Source: Capillibacterium thermochitinicola (GTDB lineage: Bacteria > Bacillota > UBA4882 > UBA10575). From it: DNA of 64,000 nt. This document shows positions 35,780 to 44,727 of this stretch, in pieces; position 1 is the stretch's first letter, and each line of letters begins with the position of its first letter. The DNA lies in assembly GCF_013664685.1 (NCBI RefSeq), contig NZ_JAAKDE010000007.1, forward strand, positions 1 through 64,000, in the 5' to 3' direction. A program made the position numbers and the translations under genes. A model generated the notes under the pieces. It made no database searches. It was not told where the DNA came from and saw nothing but the letters and a program-made list of their open reading frames with translations.

Positions 35780-36469
35780 CTATTCACCGGCGCTGATCAC
35801 CTCCAGGCCATCCCGGTCCAAAATTTCAATCCCCCGCTGCCCTTTCAGCGCGATCAGCCCTTTTTCTTGGAAAGCCGACAGTTTACGGCTCAAGGTTTCC
35901 TGGCTCATACCAAGCTGGGAAGCGAAATCCCCCTTGGTCATCTCCAGGACCACTTCCCTCTTCCCAGCCGCCAGATTCAATAAGAAACGTGCTAAACGCT
36001 GTTCCACGGTGTTGAGATTAAGTGTTTCAATCAAATGTTCAGCCCATTCCAGGCGCCGGCTCAGTTCTTCCATGATCTTAAAGGCAATCGAGGGGTATTT
36101 CTTCATCAGCTCCTTCAGCTTAGCCCCTTCGATCAGACACATGGTACAGTCTTCCAGTGCCTCCCCGTTGTCGGTCATTGGTAAAGAGCTGAACAGGGAG
36201 AGTTCGCCCATAAACCCGCCGGGTCCAACCACGCGGATCACCTGTTCTTTACCGTTGGCATTGATCCGGGAAATCTTGACGCGGCCGCTATGTAAGACAT
36301 AAAGCTTTCCCGCCTGGTCGCCCGCCATGTAAACCAGATCCCCTTTTTTAAAGGTTCTCGCCGTCGTAATGGCGGCAATCTCCCGCCGCTCTTCTTCAGA
36401 TAAACTGTTAAAGATGGGCACCCTTTCGATGCAACTGGCATGCGCTTCGTGCCGGCAGTGGTCCGCCAT
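35780..36469 (-). CDS. Crp/Fnr family regulator with N-terminal Cys residues
   Basis: 229 aa. An N-terminal segment with Cys at 5 and 13 (DHCRHEAHASCIERVPIF) precedes a cyclic-nucleotide-binding-like barrel (GDLVYMAGDQAGKLYVLHSGRVKI) and a winged helix (TKGDFASQLGMSQETLSRKLSAFQEKGLI). Extra Cys lie in EDCTMC. The pattern recalls FNR/ArcR-type redox sensors of anaerobic Firmicutes, but four clear Fe-S ligands cannot be assigned. ATG 36469 is preferred over TTG 36475 on ribosome-binding spacing. Confidence 0.88.
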   Translation of the reverse strand: MADHCRHEAHASCIERVPIFNSLSEEERREIAAITTARTFKKGDLVYMAGDQAGKLYVLHSGRVKISRINANGKEQVIRVVGPGGFMGELSLFSSLPMTDNGEALEDCTMCLIEGAKLKELMKKYPSIAFKIMEELSRRLEWAEHLIETLNLNTVEQRLARFLLNLAAGKREVVLEMTKGDFASQLGMSQETLSRKLSAFQEKGLIALKGQRGIEILDRDGLEVISAGE

Positions 36470-36710
36470 GGCCAAGCCCCCTCCAATTTTGTTTTAATTA
36501 TACACCAAAGAAGCAGTTTTTTGCCATTTGTCAAAACTTTTGGTTACGCTCCATTTGCCCATAAAAAAAGACCGGCGGTCGTTTAGTTTTCCTTTTTCGG
36601 AATTGGGTTTATTAATAATTTAAGCCATGGTTGACAAACTAGTAAAAATATGATATTTTGAGAAACCAGTTTGCTAAAATCGGCAAATTTTGTTTTTTAC
36701 GGGCTACTTC

Positions 36711-36740
36711 TTGACTTTCGCTGAATAAGTTAACTATAAT
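36711..36740 (+). promoter_or_regulatory. Sigma-A promoter of the spe operon
   Basis: TTGACT (36711-36716), 18-bp spacer, TATAAT (36735-36740). This predicts a 5' UTR of about 107 nt before speD. Confidence 0.8.
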
Positions 36741-36756
36741 CCAAGTGATTGACGAG

Positions 36757-36853
36757 CCGCAAAGACCGTTTCCCTTTTCCAAAGCGAAGTTTTTGCGGTT
36801 AAGTATTATCCAGTGTAAATGGGGGATAGATAACTCTGTTGGGGGGTAGATAA
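36757..36853 (+). promoter_or_regulatory. Structured 5' UTR of speD with repeated GGGGG-TAGATAA element
   Basis: CCGCAAA (36757-36763) can pair with TTTGCGG (36792-36798). Just before the ATG a near-repeat GGGGGATAGATAA / GGGGGGTAGATAA occurs twice, 20 bp apart, the second acting as ribosome-binding site. Control of polyamine synthesis at this leader is inference. Confidence 0.4.
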
Positions 36854-37657
36854 ATGAAAAAGAACACCAAAATCAAGCTGCACGGATTTAACAACCTCAC
36901 CAAGACCCTGGCTTTTAGTATGTACGATATCTGCTATACCAAAACAGTGTCCGACCGTAACGCGTATATTGCCTATATTGATGAGCAATATAATGCCGAG
37001 AGGCTAACGCAGATTCTGAAAAACGTGACCAAAATCATTGGCGCTAACATTTTAAGCATTGCCAACCAAGATTATGACCCCCAAGGCGCCAGCGTTACAC
37101 TTTTGGTCTGCGAGGGAAATGGTGGCAATACGATTCAGAAGAAGCAAACTGCGGAATCTTCCTCCCTGGAGCCGGAGGTCATCCTTGCTCACCTGGATAA
37201 AAGCCATATTACTGTCCATACCTATCCGGAATACCATCCCCATGACGGGGTGTGCACCTTCCGGGCCGATATTGATGTTTCAACCTGCGGACAGATTTCC
37301 CCGCTTAAGGCCTTAAATTACCTGATCACCAGTTTTGATACGGATATTATGACCATCGACTACCGGGTTCGCGGCTTTACCCGGGATATCACCGGCCGGA
37401 AGATTTTTAATGACCACAAATTCAATTCAATCCAGGACTATATTGACCAGAGTATTTTAGACAAATACCAAATGATCGACGTCAATATCTACCAGGAGAA
37501 TATTTACCACACCAAATGCAAGCTCAAGCATTTTGAGTTGGACAATTATCTGTTTGGGTTTTCCGAAAAAGACATTCACCCGGGAGAAGCACAAGAAATA
37601 ACACGCCGTTTGAAGAAGGAGATGGATGAGATTTTCCACGGCGTCAATCTCCCGTAA
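36854..37657 (+). CDS. speD: S-adenosylmethionine decarboxylase proenzyme, E. coli-type
   Basis: Makes decarboxylated AdoMet, the aminopropyl donor for spermidine. 267 aa, the size of the large E. coli-type SpeD. The self-cleavage/pyruvoyl Ser is in [13 protein letters not shown]; the catalytic region [14 protein letters not shown] follows. C-terminal half with [22 protein letters not shown] is typical. First of four spe genes; 22 bp precede speA. Confidence 0.93.
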   Translation: MKKNTKIKLHGFNNLTKTLAFSMYDICYTKTVSDRNAYIAYIDEQYNAERLTQILKNVTKIIGANILSIANQDYDPQGASVTLLVCEGNGGNTIQKKQTAESSSLEPEVILAHLDKSHITVHTYPEYHPHDGVCTFRADIDVSTCGQISPLKALNYLITSFDTDIMTIDYRVRGFTRDITGRKIFNDHKFNSIQDYIDQSILDKYQMIDVNIYQENIYHTKCKLKHFELDNYLFGFSEKDIHPGEAQEITRRLKKEMDEIFHGVNLP

Positions 37658-37679
37658 CGGTAGGTCGGAGGCACTTTTG

Positions 37680-39140
37680 ATGGACTTCATGAAACACTCC
37701 GCAACGCCACTTTATACCGGACTGAAAAACTACACCCAGAAAAAAATCGTCCATTTCGATGTCCCCGGACATAAGAAAAACCCGGCCTCTCCGCTGGCGG
37801 AGGCTTTCAGCAAACAGATCGTCCTGTTCGATGCCAATTCCACCAAAGATCTGGATGTGCTTTCGAACCCAACGGGGATTATCAAAGAAGCCGAAACCTT
37901 GATGGCCGATGCGTACGGTGCCGATTATGCTTTTCTGCTGGTGAACGGTTCGACCTTTGGCGTGATCACGATGATCATGTCCGCCTGCGGGCCAATGGAC
38001 AAAATCATCATGCCGCGCAATGTCCACAAATCGGCCATCAACGGGGTTATCCTCAGCGGCGCGATTCCCGTGTTCATCGATCCGGAGATCGATCCCGAAT
38101 ACGGGATCACCAACGGGATAACCTTTACGGCGGTGAAGGAAGCGATTAAAGCCAATCCCGGGGTCAAAGCCGTTTTTCTCAATAATCCTACCTATTACGG
38201 GACGGTCTCCGATCTCAAGGCGATCGTGCGGCTGGCGCACCGCCACGGCATCCCGGTCTTGGTCGATGAAGCCCATGGTTCCCACTTTCCCTTCCATCCT
38301 GATTTACCGGACGCGGCGATGCAAGTTGGCGCGGATATGTCCACGGTCAGCCTCCACAAAACCGGGGGCTCCCTGACCCAGACCTCCGCCATCCTCCTTA
38401 AAGAAGGACTAATCAGTAAAGAAAAGGTCCGCACCATCATTAATTTGATGCAGACCACAAGCGCTTCCTATTTATTGCTGGCCAGTCTTGACCTGGCGCG
38501 GAAACATTTGGTTTTCAACGGCCGGCAGATTTGGGGGAACCTCCTTGCCCTCAGCACCAAGGCGAAAACAGAAATCAGTAAAATCCCGGGACTAAGTGTC
38601 ATCATCCGTGACGATTACGTCAACGGCAAAGAGATTTACGATTATGACGAAACCAAACTAGTGGTCAGGGTGAACGAACTTGGCCTGACCGGTTTCGAAG
38701 TTTATGATCTCTTTAAGGAAAAGTACAATATCCAGTTCGAACTGGCCGAAACCTATGTGGTCCTCGCGGTCACCGGTCCCGGCGATACAGCCGACAATCT
38801 GACGCGGCTCGTCGAAGCCTTTCGGAAATTGAGCGAAGAATATTACGGCAAAAAACCGCCCTTTTACCTGCCGCAGACGGATTGCTTCGTCCGTCCGCAA
38901 ACTGTGGTCGCTCCCCGCGACGCGTTTTACGGCATAAAGAAGCAGGTTCCCATCGCCGAAGCCTGCGGCGAGATCAGCGGGGAATCGGTCATGATTTATC
39001 CGCCCGGGATTCCCCTGGTGATCCCGGGTGAGCGGATCACCAAGCAGATTATCGACCATTATAACTTTTACCGGGAACAGAAGTGTATCATCATGAATGA
39101 CGACGGAAATTTAGACTTCATTAAAGTCCTTGGCAAATAG
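37680..39140 (+). CDS. speA: PLP-dependent arginine decarboxylase (Orn/Lys/Arg decarboxylase family)
   Basis: Decarboxylates arginine to agmatine, inferred from the agmatinase gene in the same operon; lysine or ornithine activity cannot be excluded by motif alone. 486 aa, fold-type I. Key segments are HFDVPGHKKNP, NGSTFGVITMIMS, VDEAHGSHFPFHP and SLHKTGGSLTQTS with the PLP-binding Lys. The start is ATG 37680, after GGAGG; the longer frame to 37626 overlaps speD. Resembles B. subtilis SpeA in size and order. Confidence 0.9.
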   Translation: MDFMKHSATPLYTGLKNYTQKKIVHFDVPGHKKNPASPLAEAFSKQIVLFDANSTKDLDVLSNPTGIIKEAETLMADAYGADYAFLLVNGSTFGVITMIMSACGPMDKIIMPRNVHKSAINGVILSGAIPVFIDPEIDPEYGITNGITFTAVKEAIKANPGVKAVFLNNPTYYGTVSDLKAIVRLAHRHGIPVLVDEAHGSHFPFHPDLPDAAMQVGADMSTVSLHKTGGSLTQTSAILLKEGLISKEKVRTIINLMQTTSASYLLLASLDLARKHLVFNGRQIWGNLLALSTKAKTEISKIPGLSVIIRDDYVNGKEIYDYDETKLVVRVNELGLTGFEVYDLFKEKYNIQFELAETYVVLAVTGPGDTADNLTRLVEAFRKLSEEYYGKKPPFYLPQTDCFVRPQTVVAPRDAFYGIKKQVPIAEACGEISGESVMIYPPGIPLVIPGERITKQIIDHYNFYREQKCIIMNDDGNLDFIKVLGK

Positions 39141-39186
39141 CACTTTTGGGCGATGTCGCCCCAAAACCGGACAAGGAGGGTAAATA

Positions 39187-40044
39187 ATGATTGATCTGTG
39201 GTTCTCGGAAAATTATACCGATGATGTGCGCTTATCGATTAAAGTTGAACCGCTTTGGTCCGAACAAACAAAGTTCCAAAGGATCGATTTCTTCAAAAAC
39301 CCGACCTTCGGTACTTTTTTCACCCTTGATGGCCTCATCATGGTGACCGAAAAGGACGAGTTTATCTACCATGAAATGATCTGTCACCCGGCCTTTGCCA
39401 TCAATCCCGGGATCCAAAGGGTATTGATTATCGGCGGCGGTGACGGGGGGACCGCCCGCGAGGTGGCGCGCTACCCAACAGTTCAGCAGATTGACCAGGT
39501 GGAGATCGATGAGCGGGTGGTCCGCCTCTGTCAACAGTATTTACCCCAAACCGCTTCCGTCTTCGCAAACGAACCCCGCCTTCAGTTGCATTTCGTCGAC
39601 GGGGTGGAGTTTATAAAAAACGCGCCCGATGGGAGTTATGACTTAATCCTGGTCGACTCCACGGACCCGATCGGTCCGGGTGAAGGCCTGTTTACCCTTG
39701 AGTTTTACCGCCACTGTCACCGGGCCTTAACCGCCAACGGGATCCTGGTCAACCAGCACGAAAGCCCTTATTACCCGCGTGAAGCCCAGGAAATGAAGCG
39801 AGCCCACCAAAAAATTAAAGCCACCTTCCCCATTGCCAGGGTCTATCAGTTTTTTATGCCGACCTATCCTTCCGGCCATTGGTTGTTCGGTTTTGCCGCC
39901 AAAACCCTCGATCCGGTCACCGATTTTAAACCCGAACGGTGGCAGCAGTTTAACCTAAAAACCAGATATTATAATCCCGGTGTACATACCGCCGCGTTCG
40001 CCCTCCCCACTTATGTCCAGGAGATGCTGACCGAAGATGCTTAA
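39187..40044 (+). CDS. speE: Spermidine synthase
   Basis: Transfers aminopropyl from decarboxylated AdoMet to putrescine. 285 aa with FGTFFTLDGLIMVTEKDEFIYHEM, the nucleotide-binding LIIGGGDGGTAREV, and the catalytic Asp in LVDSTDPIGPGEGLF. A GGAGGG site precedes the ATG. Overlaps speB by 8 bp. Confidence 0.96.
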   Translation: MIDLWFSENYTDDVRLSIKVEPLWSEQTKFQRIDFFKNPTFGTFFTLDGLIMVTEKDEFIYHEMICHPAFAINPGIQRVLIIGGGDGGTAREVARYPTVQQIDQVEIDERVVRLCQQYLPQTASVFANEPRLQLHFVDGVEFIKNAPDGSYDLILVDSTDPIGPGEGLFTLEFYRHCHRALTANGILVNQHESPYYPREAQEMKRAHQKIKATFPIARVYQFFMPTYPSGHWLFGFAAKTLDPVTDFKPERWQQFNLKTRYYNPGVHTAAFALPTYVQEMLTEDA

Positions 40045-40891
40045 GGCAACCGGTTCAACCTTCATCGGCTGCGCAAGCGATTTTGCCGACGCATCGCTCG
40101 TCCTGTTCGGGGCGCCCTTTGACGGGACGGTCTCCTTTCGTCCGGGTACCCGTTTCGCCCCGGCCCAGATCCGGCTGGAATCGGTCGGGCTTGAAACCTA
40201 CAGCCCTTACTTTGACGCCGATTTGACCGATTTTGCCCTCTGTGATCTGGGCGATCTGGAGCTTCCCTTCGGGACCACCGCAAGAGCACTACAGCTCATC
40301 CAGGAACAGGCGCGGCAGATCTTCCAGAACAAGAAGAAGCTGATCATGATCGGCGGTGAACATCTGGTCTCCCTTCCCGCCGTCACCGAAGCAAAACGCC
40401 TATATGAGGATCTGGTCGTGCTCCACTTTGACGCCCATACGGACCTCCGCACTGAATACCTGGGCGAACCCCTTTCCCACGCCACGGTTATGCGGCGGAT
40501 CTGGGAAGTGGTGGGTGACGGCCGGATTTGGCAATTTGGGATCCGCAGCGGAACGCGGGAAGAATTTCACTGGGCCAAAGCCGGGCATACCTTCTTACAA
40601 CTGCACGATTTTACCGGCTTGGAAGCAGCCATTGCCGGAATTGGCCGCCGGCCGGTCTATCTGACCATCGACCTGGATGTGCTTGATCCTTCCGTACTGC
40701 CGGGGACCGGAACCCCCGAGGCCGGGGGCGTATCTTTCCTTGATTTGATGACCGCCCTCCAAGCGGTCTCCAACCTTAATATCATCGGCGGCGACCTGGT
40801 CGAACTTGCCCCCCATTATGACCCCAGCGGCGTCTCCACCGCCGTGGCCAGTAAAGTCTTGCGGGAACTGATTTTCACGGTAAGTTTATAG
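40037..40891 (+). CDS. speB: Agmatinase
   Basis: Hydrolyses agmatine to putrescine and urea with a binuclear Mn centre. 284 aa with GGEHLVSLPAV, LHFDAHTDLR and LTIDLDVLDPSVLPGTGTPE, which carry all arginase-family metal ligands. Last gene of the speD-speA-speE-speB operon, followed by a terminator. Confidence 0.93.
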   Translation: MLKATGSTFIGCASDFADASLVLFGAPFDGTVSFRPGTRFAPAQIRLESVGLETYSPYFDADLTDFALCDLGDLELPFGTTARALQLIQEQARQIFQNKKKLIMIGGEHLVSLPAVTEAKRLYEDLVVLHFDAHTDLRTEYLGEPLSHATVMRRIWEVVGDGRIWQFGIRSGTREEFHWAKAGHTFLQLHDFTGLEAAIAGIGRRPVYLTIDLDVLDPSVLPGTGTPEAGGVSFLDLMTALQAVSNLNIIGGDLVELAPHYDPSGVSTAVASKVLRELIFTVSL

Positions 40892-40899
40892 TTGGTGCC

Positions 40900-40932
40900 A
40901 AAGGCGGCTTGTGAAAAAAGCCGCCTTTTTTC
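40900..40932 (+). terminator. Intrinsic terminator of the spe operon
   Basis: AAAGGCGGCTT stem, short loop, complement AAGCCGCC and T6, a few bp after the agmatinase stop codon. Confidence 0.9.
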
Positions 40933-41229
40933 TTTGCACCGATAACTTTGTCAGCATACAAATTTAGCCATCAAAGCGGAGCAGGTTGATCTACGCCCTC
41001 TCCAATGGTATGATTGGCGTAGTTATAAGCTGGGCAACAAGAAATAACATCTTGGATCGCGAGAGGTCCTTATTTAAGCACAAAAAGGCCTCAAAATTTA
41101 AGAGTGAAATTAATGTAAAACCTCTTTTATAATAGAAAATAGAAATATGATCGTTCTCGCTCGCATCCGCCCCATAGTTGCTCCACCTGTCATCATCCTA
41201 TATAATTCTAAAAGAAAGGAAGTGACTAT
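40933..41229. other. Intergenic before the DUF1538 gene
   Basis: No gene. A hairpin at about 40990-41023 (CTACG...CGTAG enclosing CCAAT...ATTGG) may be a structured element. A TATAAT box near 41130 could be a -10, but no good -35 matches it. Confidence 0.35.
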
Positions 41230-42717
41230 TTGAACGTTCTGCTCCAAAAATTGAAAGAAGTTCTTTTCGCGGTAATACCGGTCACAGTAATTGTCTTAGT
41301 ACTCAATTTTACACTTACCCCGCTTGACCCTCACTTACTGGTGCGGTTTCTCCTCGGCGCTTTCTTGATCGTCATCGGACTGACTATCTTCTTGTTCGGT
41401 GTTGAGATCGGCGTCACCCCCATCGGTAACTTGATGGGTAATACCATCGCCAAGAGCAACAATGTCTGGATCGTCGGTCTCGCCGGTTTATTTTTGGGTT
41501 TTTTTATCTCCATTGCCGAACCCGATCTGCACATCTTGGCCGGTCAAGTTCAGGCGGTAACGGCCGGCGTCCTTTCCCAAGCGAGTATCGTCGTGGTCGT
41601 CTCGGTAGGGATCGCCGTTTTACTATCCCTCGGTCTTTTTCGCATTGTTTATAACCTCCCATTAAATAAAATGTTGACCCTCATCTATCTGCTGATCCTG
41701 ACCCTAGGCATCTTCTCTTCCTCTGAATTTATCGCGATCTCGTTCGATGCGTCCGGTGCCACTACCGGTGCTCTAACCGTCCCGTTTATGCTCGCCCTCG
41801 CCTATGGCGTTTCTTCGTTAAAAAAGAACGGCACCGCTTCAGAGGAAGACAGCTTTGGCCTGGTGGGGGTAGCTTCGGCCGGAGCCATTCTGGCGGTAAT
41901 TGTGATGAGCCTCTTTTCTCAGAACAACGAACTGAGCGGCAGCCTGGAATTGCACATAACTCAGTCGCCTTCTATTTTTGCTCCTTTTCTGCACGAACTG
42001 CCTGTCGTCGCCGGGGATATAATCTTGGCCCTTCTCCCGTTATTACTAACCTTTTTGCTCTTTCAAACCCTCTCCTTTCGCCTTTCCCGGCGCGCTTTCA
42101 AGAAAATCATGAAGGGCCTGCTCTATACTTTTATCGGTTTGGTTTTATTTTTAACCGGAGTAAACGCCGGTTTTATGGATGTCGGTAGTTTGGTCGGCTA
42201 TCGTCTCGCTTTATTGGAACAACCGTGGATTGTGTTCCTGGTCGGTTTTATTCTCGGTTTAGTCGTTATCCTGGCCGAACCGGCCGTCTATGTTTTAACG
42301 ACACAGATCGAAAACGTCACTAGCGGCTACGTCAAGCGTAGGATTGTCTTATTCGCCCTTTCGCTGGGTGTGGGGTGCGCCGTCACCTTTTCCATGGTGA
42401 GAATTATCATCCCCGGGGTCCAACTCTGGCATTTTCTGTTGCCAGGGTATTTAATCTCACTTGCCCTCTCTTATGTGGTACCGTCCTTATTCGTCGGAAT
42501 TGCCTTTGATGCGGGGGGTGTTGCTTCCGGTCCGATGACCGCCACCTTTGTATTGGCCTTTGCGCAAGGAGTCGCCGAAGCAACGGAAGGCGCCAATGTT
42601 TTAATTGACGGTTTTGGTATAATTGCAATGGTCGCTTTAACACCATTAATTGCCCTACAGGTTTTGGGATTTATTTATAAAATCAAATCACAAAAGGCGG
42701 GTGTTCATCATGAGTAA
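41230..42717 (+). CDS. Two-domain DUF1538 membrane protein, putative transporter
   Basis: 495 aa with about twelve or more helices in two homologous halves. Both carry the same pattern: a FGVEIGVTPIG / TGVNAGFMDVG helix, then FFISIAEPDLHILAGQV / LVVILAEPAVYVLTTQI and a later SFDASGATTGALTVPF / AFDAGGVASGPMTATF. The conserved AEP and DA(S/G)G motifs suggest an inverted- or tandem-repeat transporter. DUF1538 has no established substrate. Starts with TTG 41230 after AAGGAAGTG. It overlaps the tandem P-II gene by 8 bp, which suggests nucleotide- or metabolite-controlled transport (inference). Confidence 0.85.
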   Translation: MNVLLQKLKEVLFAVIPVTVIVLVLNFTLTPLDPHLLVRFLLGAFLIVIGLTIFLFGVEIGVTPIGNLMGNTIAKSNNVWIVGLAGLFLGFFISIAEPDLHILAGQVQAVTAGVLSQASIVVVVSVGIAVLLSLGLFRIVYNLPLNKMLTLIYLLILTLGIFSSSEFIAISFDASGATTGALTVPFMLALAYGVSSLKKNGTASEEDSFGLVGVASAGAILAVIVMSLFSQNNELSGSLELHITQSPSIFAPFLHELPVVAGDIILALLPLLLTFLLFQTLSFRLSRRAFKKIMKGLLYTFIGLVLFLTGVNAGFMDVGSLVGYRLALLEQPWIVFLVGFILGLVVILAEPAVYVLTTQIENVTSGYVKRRIVLFALSLGVGCAVTFSMVRIIIPGVQLWHFLLPGYLISLALSYVVPSLFVGIAFDAGGVASGPMTATFVLAFAQGVAEATEGANVLIDGFGIIAMVALTPLIALQVLGFIYKIKSQKAGVHHE

Positions 42718-43381
42718 CAACTCCGGAATCGACGAATGGGTTTTGCTATGCGCGATAGTAAATTTCGGCGTTGGGAGCAAAGTAATAAATATTCTTAAGC
42801 AGCAAGGAGTCACCGGAGGCACCATCTTTTTAGGTAAAGGCACAGTCAGAAACCATCTGTTGGAAATATTGGATTTAACCGATATCCGGAAAGAAATTGT
42901 GCTGAGCGTCACGGTGTCGTCTTTAGCTGACCAGGCACTGGAGGCGCTCAATAAACAGTTGGCTTTATATAAACCGCACCATGGGATCGCGTTTACCATC
43001 CCGGTCAAAGGCCAGGTTGGCGTCCATCATCCTGAAGCGCCGGGCCAATCAAAGGAAAGAAGAGGTGTGATTAAACCGATGTATAATGCGATCTTTACGA
43101 TTGTGGACAAAGGCAAAGCCGAAGAGGTCGTTGAAGCGGGCAAATCCGCCGGCGCGCGGGGAGCGACCGTCATCAACGCCAGGGGCTCGGGGATCCATGA
43201 AACACAAAAGTTATTTGCCATGCCGATTGAACCGGAAAAAGAAATCGTGATGATCCTTGCCCAAGTCGAGCTTACAGACGCCATTGTGTCGAAGATCAAA
43301 GCACAGCTCCAGATCGAGGAACCCGGGAAAGGGATCATGTTTATCCTCAATGTGGATAAGACTTACGGTTTATATAATTAA
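42710..43381 (+). CDS. Tandem P-II-like regulatory protein
   Basis: 223 aa made of two P-II (GlnB-like) domains in one chain. Domain 1 (about 8-105) has ILKQQGVTGGTIFLGKGTVRN and KPHHGIAFTIPV; domain 2 (about 122-223) has GKSAGARGATVINARGSGIHE, the FAMPIEPEKEIVMILAQ strand and EEPGKGIMFILNV. The GARGATV segment is the P-II signature. A canonical uridylylated T-loop Tyr is not evident. ATG 42710 overlaps the DUF1538 stop, so translation is coupled. Probably a sensor that binds and gates the DUF1538 protein, as SbtB does for SbtA or GlnK for AmtB; this is by analogy. Confidence 0.85.
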   Translation: MSNNSGIDEWVLLCAIVNFGVGSKVINILKQQGVTGGTIFLGKGTVRNHLLEILDLTDIRKEIVLSVTVSSLADQALEALNKQLALYKPHHGIAFTIPVKGQVGVHHPEAPGQSKERRGVIKPMYNAIFTIVDKGKAEEVVEAGKSAGARGATVINARGSGIHETQKLFAMPIEPEKEIVMILAQVELTDAIVSKIKAQLQIEEPGKGIMFILNVDKTYGLYN

Positions 43382-43383
43382 AA

Positions 43384-43420
43384 ACAAAGCCCGGTTGGTC
43401 ACACCAACCGGGCTTTTCGG
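43384..43420. terminator. Bidirectional intrinsic terminator
   Basis: GCCCGGTTGGT stem, 4-nt loop and complement with A-run before and T-run after. Serves the P-II gene and the convergent DUF2935 gene. Confidence 0.92.
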
Positions 43421-43428
43421 CTGTATTA

Positions 43429-44307
43429 TCATTTATTCATATTTAATTCCTGTTCGATTCGGCCCAGATCCGCCAATGCCATCTCTGCTTCGCGCAGGAC
43501 GTGGCTGGCCAGTAAGGGCGAAATCAGACTAAGCACTTTACAGGTTTCTACCAATTCCAAAGCAACCGCTTTAAAATCCCTGATCTCCATGGTGGCCGCG
43601 ATGACTTCCCCATTAAACCGCTGCAGTCTGGGGATGACGAATGGTTCCTTGAGATTCCCAAAGCCCGGTGGTAACGGCTGGCCCATCATATCGGCCGGTA
43701 AGAGGTGGTTTTCATAGTCCCTGGGGACCAGCATTGATTGTAAATCCTCCCCTTGCAGACGCAGGGTTTCAAAATTCATCCCGAATTGGGTCGCCCTCCG
43801 GACCAACGGCCGTTCCGATGGATCCAACAAATGGGCAATAAACCTGGCGTGATCCCCCATGATCCGCAGCCAAAAGATCTCTTCTTCCAGCGCCAATTCG
43901 GCCAGCGGCGTCTGGATATTGTTGTTCAGTTTCAGCAAGTTTGCCCGGAAACGGATTGCTTCCCGGCGGATGTGGTCCAACAACAACGGATAATTAAAGC
44001 CGCCAAGGCGACAGGTGATCATGCGTTTTAACACAAAAGTCTTGAACTCGATGATCCGGTCCAGGGCCTTAATTATATCTTGATTCAGGGCGCAAACCGC
44101 CGCCCGGTCGCTGGGCGTCTGGTCGGCGCGGGCTTTTAAACCCGCGAAGATCTCCTCCAGCTGCCGGGCTTCCTCAATTAACGCAGTTTCCATACAGGGT
44201 AAGCCTTCGCGGATGAAGAGGGCGTGTTCGGACATGATCTGGGTCCAGAACCGGTCCTGTCTTAATGACTCGGTAACAAAATCATTCCGATCCTTGATTG
44301 GTCTCAC
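43429..44307 (-). CDS. DUF2935 domain protein, ferritin-like helical bundles
   Basis: 292 aa, all-helical, with two copies of a DUF2935-type bundle. Repeat 1 has FWTQIMSEHALFIREGL and repeat 2 EIFWLRIMGDHARFIAHLL; each provides an E/D-H pattern that could bind metal. Function unknown. Starts at GTG 44307, but the best Shine-Dalgarno (GGGGAG) abuts this codon and both lie in a nested inverted repeat (44300-44376), so the start is not secure. Confidence 0.8.
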   Translation of the reverse strand: MRPIKDRNDFVTESLRQDRFWTQIMSEHALFIREGLPCMETALIEEARQLEEIFAGLKARADQTPSDRAAVCALNQDIIKALDRIIEFKTFVLKRMITCRLGGFNYPLLLDHIRREAIRFRANLLKLNNNIQTPLAELALEEEIFWLRIMGDHARFIAHLLDPSERPLVRRATQFGMNFETLRLQGEDLQSMLVPRDYENHLLPADMMGQPLPPGFGNLKEPFVIPRLQRFNGEVIAATMEIRDFKAVALELVETCKVLSLISPLLASHVLREAEMALADLGRIEQELNMNK

Positions 44308-44376
44308 CTCCCCGTCACCGCTCTCATTTCATTATAGTAGAGACCGGACGGGGATGTGTTCGTCCACCGTGAGACC
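44300..44376 (-). promoter_or_regulatory. Nested inverted repeats over the DUF2935 start region
   Basis: GGTCTCAC (44300-44307) pairs with GTGAGACC (44369-44376), and CCCCGTC (44310-44316) with GACGGGG (44347-44353). The inner arm contains the ribosome-binding site. A minus-strand TATAAT lies between the arms (44330-44335), so the dyads could be operators or an RNA hairpin. The remaining upstream stretch to 44660 is AT-rich with no gene seen. Confidence 0.45.
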
Positions 44377-44661
44377 GAAAGCAGAATTACCGGCCTTCTT
44401 CCGCCCGCTGATTTGATTTAATTATAGATTAATTATTATAGAGCAGCCCCCAAGCAATCGAGGGTTTGGTATCTCAAACTCAGACATGCCGCGAACCTTC
44501 CATCCCCCGTCGACCCATAGCAGGCTGATTTCATATTCTCCTCCTATCCATCCGGTTGTGGTTTATTTTTTTATAAACACCTCCAAAGGCCGCATCATAC
44601 CATAACTCTCCAGAAAAATCCCGAATTTCCCATAAAATCCTTATTTTTACCTGTTAGCTTG

Positions 44662-44688
44662 TCAAGAATTAGAGAAATTTGCCGATAT
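44662..44688 (+). promoter_or_regulatory. Candidate sigma-D (sigma-28) promoter of the chemoreceptor gene
   Basis: GCCGATAT at 44681-44688 is a full match to the flagellar sigma -10 box. An imperfect -35 (TCAAG) lies 14 nt upstream. Position 40 bp before the receptor gene fits a motility regulon. Confidence 0.5.
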
Positions 44689-44727
44689 TTTAGGTACCTA
44701 CATTTTCTTGAAAAAGGGGTTTTTTAC

